From NCBI GenBank assembly GCA_051886675.1, contig JBJEYH010000321.1, forward strand, positions 1-11,300: a stretch of DNA of 11,300 nucleotides, written 5' to 3'. A model generated the notes under the pieces. The model had not been told where the DNA came from. It did no database searches and saw only the letters and a program-made list of their open reading frames with translations. This DNA comes from UBA11524 sp051886675 (lineage in GTDB: Bacteria > Bacillota > Clostridia > Christensenellales > Aristaeellaceae). Below, piece after piece: positions 1-5,613 of this stretch (its first letter is position 1; every line of letters begins with the position of its first letter). The translations under genes were made by a program, and so were the position numbers.

Positions 1-374
1 TTCATGCTGCCCACGTCCACGGGCCGGGGCGCGCCGGTGAGGATCTTCTCCAGGGCCGCCATGGGCTTGCGGGGAATCCCCACCGTCTTGACGAAGTCGT
101 TGCCCGTGCCCGCCGGGATCACGCCCAGGGGCGCGCCGGTGCCCATCAGCCCGCAGGCCACCTCGTAGGCCGTGCCGTCCCCGCCCACGGACACCACGCC
201 CGCGCAGTCCGCCTGCTGCGCGGCCTCCCGCGCCAGAACCGTGGCGTGACCCGGATACTCCGTGCGCAGGATGGTATGGGCCACGCCCCGCCTTTCCAGC
301 TCCTGCCGGATGGGTTCTTCCATTTTCAGTGCATATCCATTTCCCGCCGTGGGGTTGACAATCAGCGTCAGCAC
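1..374 (-). CDS. Diacylglycerol kinase family lipid kinase, N-terminal part (cut by window edge)
   Basis: The first 124 residues of a DAGK-catalytic-domain (DagK/YegS/YtlR-type) kinase, which transfers phosphate from a nucleotide to a lipid such as diacylglycerol at the cytoplasmic membrane face. Visible hallmarks, counted from the proposed start: the opening strand LTLIVNPTAG (2-11), the nucleotide-binding GGDGT (64-68) and the family block IPAGTGNDF (86-94). A VDVG stretch at 119-122 is typical of the family just before the cut. The start chosen is GTG at 374, because it directly precedes the conserved LTLIVNP strand and has a GAGAGGAAGG ribosome binding site about 10 bases upstream. An in-frame stop lies shortly before it and there is no ATG in between. 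The gene diverges from the amino acid ABC operon. The family is certain, but the exact lipid substrate cannot be told from this part. Confidence 0.9.
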   Translation of the reverse strand, partial: MLTLIVNPTAGNGYALKMEEPIRQELERRGVAHTILRTEYPGHATVLAREAAQQADCAGVVSVGGDGTAYEVACGLMGTGAPLGVIPAGTGNDFVKTVGIPRKPMAALEKILTGAPRPVDVGSM

Positions 375-413
375 GTGTACACAGCCTTCCTCTCCCGTAT
401 CCTCGCCCCCTAT

Positions 414-442
414 ATCCTATCCCGTTTCCGCCATTTTGGCAA
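414..442 (-). promoter_or_regulatory. Candidate sigma-A promoter of the lipid kinase gene
   Basis: On the minus strand TTGCCA (442-437) is followed after 17 bases by TAGGAT (419-414). These match five of six -35 and four of six -10 consensus positions. It would start transcription near 407, leaving a leader of about 33 bases before the GTG at 374. It is the best-spaced candidate I see in the divergent intergenic region, but it is clearly weaker than the opposing promoter at 520-548. Confidence 0.4.
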
Positions 443-486
443 GAGGGCGCGCGTTTTTTCATCCGATGGTCACGAAATGCCCATTC

Positions 487-500
487 TGCATTTTTATGCA
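487..500. repeat. Perfect inverted repeat TGCAT-N4-ATGCA upstream of the ABC promoter
   Basis: TGCAT (487-491) and ATGCA (496-500) form a perfect dyad with a TTTT centre, inside an AT-rich patch (about 487-520) that stands out in an otherwise GC-rich window. It ends 19 bases before the -35 box at 520. It could be an operator or part of an UP-like element, or simply chance in AT-rich DNA. No regulator gene is adjacent. Confidence 0.25.
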
Positions 501-519
501 ACTTTTTGTGAATATTCTA

Positions 520-548
520 TTGACAATCCCGGGATGGGGATGTATAAT
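520..548 (+). promoter_or_regulatory. Consensus sigma-A promoter of the amino acid ABC operon
   Basis: TTGACA (520-525) and TATAAT (543-548) are separated by exactly 17 bases, so both boxes match the consensus perfectly. Initiation is expected around 555, giving a leader of about 30 bases that holds TAAGGAGG (569-576), 8 bases before the ATG at 585. The leader is too short for a riboswitch or T-box, so any control would act at the promoter. Confidence 0.9.
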
Positions 549-584
549 CGTCATCGTTCCCCAACGAATAAGGAGGTTGTTCCT

Positions 585-1322
585 ATGAAGAAGCTGTTTG
601 CCGTCGTTCTGTCCGTGATGCTGCTGCTGACCAGCGTGTCCGCGCTGGCTGATACCCTGACCATGGCCACCAACGCTTCCTTCCCGCCCTATGAATATGT
701 CGAAGGCGACCAGGTGGTCGGCATCGACGCGGAAATCGCCGCCGCCGTGTGCGCCGAGATGGGCTATGAGCTGGAGATCCTGGACATGGACTTCAACGCC
801 ATTATCAATGCCGTGACCTCCGGCAAGGCGGACTTCGGCATGGCCGGCATGACCGTCACCGAGGAGCGTATGCAGAGCGTGGCCTTCTCCATCTCCTACG
901 CCACGGGCGTGCAGTCCATCATCGTCAAGGAAGGCTCCCCCATCGCCTCCTACGACGACCTGGCTGCTGAGGGCGCCAACTACAAGGTGGGCGTGCAGAT
1001 GGCGACCACCGGTCACATCTATGCCGAGGATGAGTTCGGCGTGGATCGCGTGGTGCTCTTCGACAACGGCAACGACGCTGTCATGGCCCTGAAGAACGGC
1101 AAGGTTGACTGCGTGATCATCGACAACGAGCCCGCCAAGGCCTATGTGGCCGCCAACGAGGGCCTGCTGATCCTGGATTCCGCCTACGCGGTGGAGGACT
1201 ACGCCGCCTGCTTCGCCAAGGACAGCACCGAGCTGGTGGAAAAGTTCAACGCCGCCCTGCAGACGCTGATCGACAACGGCACCGTGGCTGAGATCGTCGG
1301 CAAGTACATCAAGGCTGAGTAA
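585..1322 (+). CDS. Polar amino acid ABC transporter substrate-binding protein (SBP family 3)
   Basis: A 245-residue extracytoplasmic receptor that captures an amino acid and hands it to the permease encoded next. Residues 1-22 form a signal peptide (MKK, hydrophobic core, A-L-A at 20-22), with the mature protein starting near D23. The fold shows the family pattern: ATNASFPPYEY (28-38), the G-x-D segment at 46-48, and SGKADFGMAGMTVTEER (79-95), whose R95 should bind the ligand carboxylate. VDCVIIDNEPA (174-184) follows, and its D180 should bind the ligand amino group. There is no lipobox cysteine, which is unusual for a Gram-positive receptor. The start at 585 is set by TAAGGAGG at 569-576 and the signal peptide; the reading frame stays open far upstream, but those residues are intergenic. 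A hairpin separates it from the permease. The ligand (glutamine, arginine, histidine, cystine or other) cannot be assigned. Confidence 0.93.
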   Translation: MKKLFAVVLSVMLLLTSVSALADTLTMATNASFPPYEYVEGDQVVGIDAEIAAAVCAEMGYELEILDMDFNAIINAVTSGKADFGMAGMTVTEERMQSVAFSISYATGVQSIIVKEGSPIASYDDLAAEGANYKVGVQMATTGHIYAEDEFGVDRVVLFDNGNDAVMALKNGKVDCVIIDNEPAKAYVAANEGLLILDSAYAVEDYAACFAKDSTELVEKFNAALQTLIDNGTVAEIVGKYIKAE

Positions 1323-1339
1323 TCCCCGTCATGCTTCAC

Positions 1340-1373
1340 GGAAGGGAGCGGCAAAGATCGTTCCCTTCCTTTT
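1340..1373 (+). terminator. Hairpin with short T-tract between binding protein and permease (attenuator)
   Basis: GGAAGGGAGCG (1340-1350) pairs with CGTTCCCTTCC (1359-1369). This gives an 11-bp stem with one G-T wobble and an 8-base loop, followed by TTTT (1370-1373) and then CC. The T-run is short and interrupted, so it is probably a leaky terminator or a 3' stabiliser that keeps binding-protein mRNA in excess over the permease and ATPase. Downstream genes have no separate promoter that I can see. Confidence 0.7.
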
Positions 1374-1409
1374 CCATGTTATCCCCGCCATGCAGAGGAG
1401 GTTGACAGG

Positions 1410-2150
1410 TTGGACGGTATCCTTGCCTGGTTTGAAGGCATCAAGGCAGACTTCATTCTGAATTTCATCGAGAAGGACCGCTGGCTGATGTTGGTCAAGG
1501 GCTTGGGCAATACGCTGCTCATGACCACCTACGCCACCATCATCGGCGTGATCATCGGCATCATCATCGCGGTGATCCGCTGCACCTGGGATCTGAACGG
1601 CAAGCGCATCAAGAATCCCCTGGCCCGGGGCGTGCTGTCGGTGCTCAACCGCATCGGCGTCATCTACACCACGGTGCTGCGCGGCACGCCCATGGTCATT
1701 CAGCTGCTGATTCTCTACTACGTGGTCTTCGCCTGGTCCAGCAACGGCCTGATGGTGGCGTCGCTGTCCTTCGGGCTGAATTCCGGTGCGTATGTATCGG
1801 AGATCTTCCGCAGCGGCATCATGTCCATTGACAAGGGCCAGTTCGAGGCCGGCAGCAGCCTGGGCTTCCACTACATCCAGACCATGTGGTACATCATCGC
1901 CCCCCAGATGTTCAAGAACGTCCTGCCCACCCTGGCCAACGAGTTCATCACCCTGCTGAAGGAAACCTCCATCGCCGGCTACGCCACGGTCATGGATCTG
2001 ACCTTCGCGGGCAACCGCATCCGCGGCGTGACCTACTCCCCCTTCATGCCGCTGATTGCCGTGGCGCTGATCTATCTGGCCATGGTCATGCTGCTCACCT
2101 ACTTCGTCGGCAAGCTGGAAAGGAGGCTGCGTCAGAGTGATAACCGTTAA
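1410..2150 (+). CDS. Polar amino acid ABC transporter permease (HisM/GlnP family)
   Basis: A 246-residue inner-membrane subunit that probably works as a homodimer, since only one permease gene is present. Hydrophobic stretches at about 28-56, 82-106, 115-130 and 212-234 fit the MetI/HisM fold. The family's TVLRGTPMVIQLL segment lies at 88-100. The EAA coupling loop, which docks on the ATPase, is seen as EAGSSLG (146-152) with the trailing VLP at 171-173, and the usual LLKETS follows at 182-187. Translation is assigned to TTG at 1410 because GAGGAGG (1395-1401) sits 8 bases upstream and no ATG fits; an N-terminal residue or two could differ. The last 14 bases overlap the ATPase gene, which implies coupled translation. 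Confidence 0.92.
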   Translation: MDGILAWFEGIKADFILNFIEKDRWLMLVKGLGNTLLMTTYATIIGVIIGIIIAVIRCTWDLNGKRIKNPLARGVLSVLNRIGVIYTTVLRGTPMVIQLLILYYVVFAWSSNGLMVASLSFGLNSGAYVSEIFRSGIMSIDKGQFEAGSSLGFHYIQTMWYIIAPQMFKNVLPTLANEFITLLKETSIAGYATVMDLTFAGNRIRGVTYSPFMPLIAVALIYLAMVMLLTYFVGKLERRLRQSDNR

Positions 2151-2862
2151 CAACCTCCGCAAGGACTTTGGCGACCTCCAGGTGCTCAAGGGCGTGGACA
2201 TGCACATCCGCAAGGGCGAGAAGGTGGTGCTCATCGGGCCCTCCGGCTCCGGCAAGACCACGCTGCTGCGGTGCCTCAACCTGCTGGAGGTGCCCACCGG
2301 CGGCACCATCACCTTCGAGGGCGAGGACATCACCTCCCCCCAGTGCAACATCAACCGCATCCGCATGAAGATGGGCATGGTGTTCCAGCAGTTCAACCTG
2401 TTCCCCCACCTGACCATCATGGGCAACATCATCCTGGGCCCCACCAGGCTCAAGCATCAGAGCAAGGAGGAGGCCGAGGCCAACGCCATGCGCTTGCTGA
2501 CCCGCGTGGGCCTTCAGGACAAGGCGAAGAACTATCCCCGGCAGCTGTCCGGCGGCCAGCAGCAGCGCATCGCCATCGTCCGCGCGCTGGCCATGAACCC
2601 CGACGTGATGCTCTTTGACGAACCCACCTCCGCCCTGGATCCCGAGATGGTCGGCGAGGTGCTGGACGTGATGAAGCAGCTGGCGGACGACGGCATGACC
2701 ATGGCGGTTGTCACCCACGAGATGGGCTTTGCCCGGGAGGTGGCGGATCACGTGATCTTCATGGACGAGGGCGTCATCGTGGAGGAAGGCCATCCGGACG
2801 AGGTCTTCGGCAATCCGCAGCAGCAGCGAACCCGCGACTTTTTAAGGAAGGTGTTGAAATAA
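2137..2862 (+). CDS. glnQ: Polar amino acid ABC transporter ATP-binding protein (GlnQ-type)
   Basis: A 241-residue cytoplasmic ATPase that powers the importer; the length is typical of the GlnQ/HisP group. Motifs in order: Walker A GPSGSGKTT (34-42), Q-loop around FQQFNLFPHLT (83-93), signature LSGGQQQR (137-144), Walker B VMLFDE (157-162), D-loop SALD (165-168) and switch histidine in THEM (H194). The FQQFNLFPH form of the Q-loop marks the polar amino acid branch. The start is GTG at 2137, with AAAGGAGG at 2119-2126, inside the end of the permease gene. Its TAA shares one base with the ATG of the DUF1653 gene (TAATG). All catalytic residues are present. The symbol is by family resemblance and does not prove glutamine as substrate. 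Confidence 0.93.
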   Translation: MITVNNLRKDFGDLQVLKGVDMHIRKGEKVVLIGPSGSGKTTLLRCLNLLEVPTGGTITFEGEDITSPQCNINRIRMKMGMVFQQFNLFPHLTIMGNIILGPTRLKHQSKEEAEANAMRLLTRVGLQDKAKNYPRQLSGGQQQRIAIVRALAMNPDVMLFDEPTSALDPEMVGEVLDVMKQLADDGMTMAVVTHEMGFAREVADHVIFMDEGVIVEEGHPDEVFGNPQQQRTRDFLRKVLK

Positions 2863-3104
2863 TGATCTTCTCTGATGAGCGTCCTGACATCAAACCCGGC
2901 ATTTACCGGCACTTCAAGGGCGGCCTGTACCAGGTGGTGGGCGTGGCTACCAACTCCGAGACCGGCGAATACATGGTGGTCTACCGCGCGCTGTACGGCG
3001 AAAAGGGCCTGTGGGTGCGTCCGGCCTCCATGTGGACGGAAACCGTGGAGCGGGACGGCCAGACCTACCAGCGCTTCACCCTGGAGACCGAGGTCGAGCT
3101 GTAA
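2862..3104 (+). CDS. DUF1653 domain protein
   Basis: An 80-residue cytoplasmic protein matching the DUF1653 pattern almost end to end. It has GIYRHFKGGLYQVVGVA at about 13-29, an acidic turn, then MVVYRALYGEKGLWVRP at about 38-54, followed by the SMW motif. The family is a small beta-rich domain common in bacteria. I know of no established biochemical function. The ATG overlaps the ATPase stop by one base and is preceded by AAGGAAGG, so it is translated as the last gene of the ABC operon, directly before the strong terminator at 3117-3161. Its tight coupling to a transporter is suggestive, but this family also occurs in unrelated contexts. Confidence 0.88.
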   Translation: MIFSDERPDIKPGIYRHFKGGLYQVVGVATNSETGEYMVVYRALYGEKGLWVRPASMWTETVERDGQTYQRFTLETEVEL

Positions 3105-3116
3105 GGACACAGAATG

Positions 3117-3161
3117 CGGGCGGCACGTGTGCGATGGAACACGCGTGCCGCCCGTTTGTTT
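3117..3161 (+). terminator. Intrinsic terminator of the amino acid ABC operon
   Basis: CGGGCGGCACG (3117-3127) pairs perfectly with CGTGCCGCCCG (3144-3154). The stem can extend inward by TGT/ACA across a 2-base bulge, and TTTGTTT (3155-3161) follows. The T-tract overlaps the stop codon of the convergent GNAT gene. Read on the minus strand there is no T-run after the stem, so it probably acts only on the rightward operon. Confidence 0.9.
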
Positions 3162-3630
3162 ATGCATTCTCCGTGAACAGCTCCATGTACTTGCGGTAGA
3201 CCTTGAAGCCCACCGCCTCGTAGAAGTCCAGCGCGCTCTCGTTGAAGGCCCACATGTCCAGCTCGATCCGGGTGAAGCCCGTCTCCGAGGCCAGACGGCG
3301 GATCCATTCCATCAGCTCCCTGCCCACGCCCTGACGGCGGCAGGCCTCGTCCACGCCGAATTCCTCAATGTGCAGGAAGTGCTGCGCGTACCGGTAGGGC
3401 GATGCGGGTCTGTCCACATACAGGATGGACGCAAAGCCTTCGATTACGCCCTCCCGCTCGCACACGGCGATGCCCGCGTCCTCCCGCCGGATCAGCTCCC
3501 CTGCCCTGGCCGCCAGCGCCTCATTGAAGCCGTGGAACACGTCCGGCCTGCCCTGCACATGCACGTCGCTGACCTGCCTGCGCAGCACGTTGATGCGGTC
3601 AATATCCGCCTCCGTTGCCCACCTGACCAT
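3160..3630 (-). CDS. GNAT family N-acetyltransferase
   Basis: A 156-residue acyl-CoA-dependent acetyltransferase. The acetyl-CoA binding motif A is CRRQGVGREL (98-107, the R/Q-x-x-G-x-G/A type), preceded by the core strand HIEEFGVDEACR (87-98). The C-terminal motif B region shows ELDMWAFNESALDFYEAVGF (123-142), whose N and Y are typical GNAT positions. The start is ATG at 3630, with GGAGGAG six bases upstream; the same frame is open further upstream, but that runs through the terminator of the preceding operon. The gene stands alone between two terminators and I find no clear promoter, so it may rely on read-through from the transketolase genes. The substrate (amine, peptide N-terminus, antibiotic) is unknown. 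Confidence 0.88.
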   Translation of the reverse strand: MVRWATEADIDRINVLRRQVSDVHVQGRPDVFHGFNEALAARAGELIRREDAGIAVCEREGVIEGFASILYVDRPASPYRYAQHFLHIEEFGVDEACRRQGVGRELMEWIRRLASETGFTRIELDMWAFNESALDFYEAVGFKVYRKYMELFTENA

Positions 3631-3654
3631 GATAATCTCCTCCCCCAGCAATAG

Positions 3655-3694
3655 AAAAGGGCGGCGTTCCCCGCTTGTGGAAGGAACGCCGCCC
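3655..3694 (-). terminator. Intrinsic terminator of the transketolase operon
   Basis: On the minus strand GGGCGGCGTTCC (3694-3683) pairs with GGAACGCCGCCC (3670-3659), a 12-bp perfect stem with a 12-base loop. TTTTC follows (T-run 3658-3655). It begins 14 bases past the stop of the transketolase C-terminal subunit and ends 25 bases before the GNAT start codon. The short T-run may allow some read-through into the GNAT gene. Confidence 0.85.
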
Positions 3695-3707
3695 GCCTGT
3701 ATTTCGC

Positions 3708-4622
3708 TTACGCCTTCATGATCCGCTCGGCGATCTGCGCGCCGGTGAGGCCGTAGGCCTTCAGCAGATCGGCAGGCTTGCCGGACTGGCCGAACACGTC
3801 GTTGATGCCGATCTTCTCGAAGTGGGCCAGACCCATGCCGCACAGGGAAGCCGCCACCGCGTCGCCCAGGCCGCCGATGATGGAATGCTCTTCCACCGTG
3901 AAGACCTTGCCGCACTTGGCCGCGTAGGCGCGGGTGATTTCCTCGTCGAAGGGCTTGAGGGTGTGGTGGGACACCAGCGCCGCGTCGATGCCCTGCTCCG
4001 CCAGGATCTGCACAGCCTCCAGGCAGTGCTCCAGCATGATGCCGCAGGTGAAGATGACGCAGTCCTTGCCGTCCTTGATCACATTGCCCTTGCCCACCTG
4101 GAAGGGCCGCTCGTCATACACGGGGGAAGGCAGACGGGCGGTGCGGATGTACACGGGGCCGTGGATTTCCGCGGCGGCCTCCACGCACTTGTAGCACTCG
4201 TTGGCGTCGGCGGGAACGAACACGGTCATGTTGGGCAGCACGCGCATGATGGCGATGTCCTCGATGGCCTGATGGGAGCCGCCGTCCTCGCCCAGGGTGA
4301 TGCCCGCGTGGGAGAAGCCGAACTTCACGTTGAACTTGGGATAGCACACGCCGTTGCGGATCTGGTCATAGCTGCGGCCCGCGAACACGGCGAAGGTGGA
4401 GCAGAAGGGGATCAGCCCCATGGTGGACATGCCGGCCGCCATATCGACCATGTTGGCCTCGGCGATGCCGCAGTCATAGAACCTGTCGGGATAGGCCTTC
4501 TTGAAGCCGTTGGTCATGGTGGCGGCAGCCAGATCGGCGTCCAGCACGACCACCCTGTCGTTCTTCTCGGCGAGCTTCACAATGGCCTCGCCGTAGGCCA
4601 CGCGGATTGCTTTCTTCTCCAT
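3708..4622 (-). CDS. Transketolase, C-terminal subunit (split transketolase)
   Basis: A 304-residue protein holding the pyrimidine-binding and C-terminal domains of transketolase. With the N-terminal subunit it forms a thiamine-diphosphate enzyme that moves two-carbon ketol units between pentose-phosphate and glycolytic sugars. Seen: DADLAAATMT (28-37), and CGIAEANMVDMAAG (51-64) with E55 as the expected catalytic glutamate that activates the cofactor. Also seen are the cofactor-ring pocket FAVFAGRSYDQIRN (77-90) and the conserved SHAGITLGEDGGSHQAIED block (104-122). The C-terminal half includes VIFTCGIMLEHCLEA and VEEHSIIGGLGDAVA, as in the transketolase C-terminal fold. A ribosome binding site lies in the end of the upstream gene, whose stop is only five bases away. 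DXP synthase is excluded by length and by the split architecture. The set of residues is complete. Confidence 0.93.
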   Translation of the reverse strand: MEKKAIRVAYGEAIVKLAEKNDRVVVLDADLAAATMTNGFKKAYPDRFYDCGIAEANMVDMAAGMSTMGLIPFCSTFAVFAGRSYDQIRNGVCYPKFNVKFGFSHAGITLGEDGGSHQAIEDIAIMRVLPNMTVFVPADANECYKCVEAAAEIHGPVYIRTARLPSPVYDERPFQVGKGNVIKDGKDCVIFTCGIMLEHCLEAVQILAEQGIDAALVSHHTLKPFDEEITRAYAAKCGKVFTVEEHSIIGGLGDAVAASLCGMGLAHFEKIGINDVFGQSGKPADLLKAYGLTGAQIAERIMKA

Positions 4623-4627
4623 GATCC

Positions 4628-5443
4628 TCAGCCCTCCAGTTCCTTCAGTGCCGCAGCGGCCTGCTCAGCGTTGGGCGCCTTGCCGTGCCAGCCAACCTGG
4701 CCTTCCATGTAGCTGACGCCCTTGCCCTTGAGGGTATGCAGGTGAATCAGCCGGGGCTTGCCGGGGCAGGCGGGGGCGTGCAGCGCATCCAGCACCTGCT
4801 GCATGTCGTTGCCGTCCGCGACGTCGATCACGTCGTAGCCGAAGGCGCGCCACTTGGCGTCCACATCGCCCAGGGACATGACCTCGTCGTTGGTGCCGTC
4901 GATCTGCATGCCGTTGTGGTCGAAGATGACGGTCAGGTTATCCAGCTTGTAGTGGGCGGCGGCCATGGAAGCCTCCCAGACCATGCCCTCCTGGCTCTCG
5001 CCGTCGCCGATGATGGTATACACATGGCAGGGATTGCCGGTGTGCTTGGCGCCCAGCGCCATGCCCACGGCGATGGAAATGCCCTGGCCCAGGGAGCCGG
5101 TGGACGCGTCGATGCCCGGGCACTTCTTCACATCGGGGTGGCCCTGCAGGATGCCGCCCAGCTGGCGGAACTTGTCAAACTCCTCGCGGCCGAAGAAGCC
5201 CCGCTCGCACAGCGTGCCGTACAGGCCGGGCGCCGCATGGCCCTTGGACAGGACGAAGCGGTCACGGTTGGGATTCTTGTCATCCTTGGGATCGACGCCC
5301 TTCATCACGTCAAAGTAGAGCGCGACAAAGGCCTCGGTGGCGGACAGGGATCCGCCCGGATGGCCAGCGCCCGCCTTGCACGTCATGGTGATAATGTTGC
5401 GCCTCACCTGACGGCAGATGGACTGAAGCTGTTGAATATCCAT
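4628..5443 (-). CDS. Transketolase, N-terminal subunit (split transketolase)
   Basis: A 271-residue cytoplasmic subunit that binds the diphosphate end of thiamine diphosphate and pairs with the product of the next gene. Key features: AGAGHPGGSLS (24-34) with H28, VLSKGHAAPGLYG (64-76) with H69, and GILQGHPDVK (97-106) with H102. The cofactor/metal motif starts GDGESQEG (146-153) and ends at DHN (175-177, N177 as metal ligand). About 270 residues is the usual size for the N half of split transketolases. The ATG at 5443 has GAGGAGG about 10 bases upstream. Five bases separate this gene from the C subunit gene, so the two are co-translated in the 1:1 ratio an alpha2-beta2 enzyme needs. A consensus promoter lies 66-94 bases upstream of the start. 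Confidence 0.94.
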   Translation of the reverse strand: MDIQQLQSICRQVRRNIITMTCKAGAGHPGGSLSATEAFVALYFDVMKGVDPKDDKNPNRDRFVLSKGHAAPGLYGTLCERGFFGREEFDKFRQLGGILQGHPDVKKCPGIDASTGSLGQGISIAVGMALGAKHTGNPCHVYTIIGDGESQEGMVWEASMAAAHYKLDNLTVIFDHNGMQIDGTNDEVMSLGDVDAKWRAFGYDVIDVADGNDMQQVLDALHAPACPGKPRLIHLHTLKGKGVSYMEGQVGWHGKAPNAEQAAAALKELEG

Positions 5444-5469
5444 CGAAATTGTACCTCCTCATGATGCTT

Positions 5470-5484
5470 CCGCCGAAGCGGCGG
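5470..5484 (-). other. Small hairpin in the transketolase leader
   Basis: CCGCCG and CGGCGG flank a 3-base centre (5470-5484) within the roughly 60-base leader, just upstream of the GAGGAGG ribosome binding site. It is too short and too far from a T-tract to be a terminator. It may stabilise the 5' end of the mRNA or may have no role. Confidence 0.3.
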
Positions 5485-5508
5485 CAGATGAAATGCCTGT
5501 ATGGGAAA

Positions 5509-5537
5509 ATTATAGTGTTTTCGGAGCGGATTGTCAA
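5509..5537 (-). promoter_or_regulatory. Consensus sigma-A promoter of the transketolase operon
   Basis: On the minus strand TTGACA (5537-5532) and TATAAT (5514-5509) are both perfect, with a 17-base spacer. Initiation is expected near 5502. Eleven bases around the -35 box (ATTGACAATCC) are identical to those of the ABC operon promoter at 520-548. The spacer contains one copy of a GTTTTCGGAG repeat that recurs upstream at 5591-5600. Confidence 0.9.
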
Positions 5538-5600
5538 TGGATAGCGGGCTTTTCCGCCGATAAGTTGTCAAAACTGTCCGCATTTTCTACGTTTTCGGAG
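5517..5600. repeat. Two direct copies of GTTTTCGGAG flanking the transketolase promoter -35 box
   Basis: GTTTTCGGAG occurs at 5517-5526 and at 5591-5600, both on the plus strand. Each is followed by GATT, with an extra CG in the first copy. The copies start 74 bases apart, close to seven helical turns. The first is in the promoter spacer and the second about 54 bases upstream of the -35 box, a layout that would suit a looping repressor. The repeat is only 10 bases, so chance is possible. Confidence 0.3.
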
Positions 5601-5613
5601 GATTTGCGCGATA

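Noticed and set aside
246..584. N-terminal extension of the binding protein in the same open frame
   Set aside because: The extension crosses the consensus promoter and the ribosome binding site and replaces a clean signal peptide with low-complexity residues. The start at 585 explains everything.
3631..3915. Upstream extension of the GNAT gene
   Set aside because: It would be translated through the transketolase terminator and out of frame through the end of that gene. The ATG at 3630 has a proper GGAGGAG.
3675..4712. Plus-strand open frame (345 residues) opposite the transketolase genes
   Set aside because: It is a His/Ala/Gly-rich shadow frame, and both transketolase subunits are complete on the minus strand.
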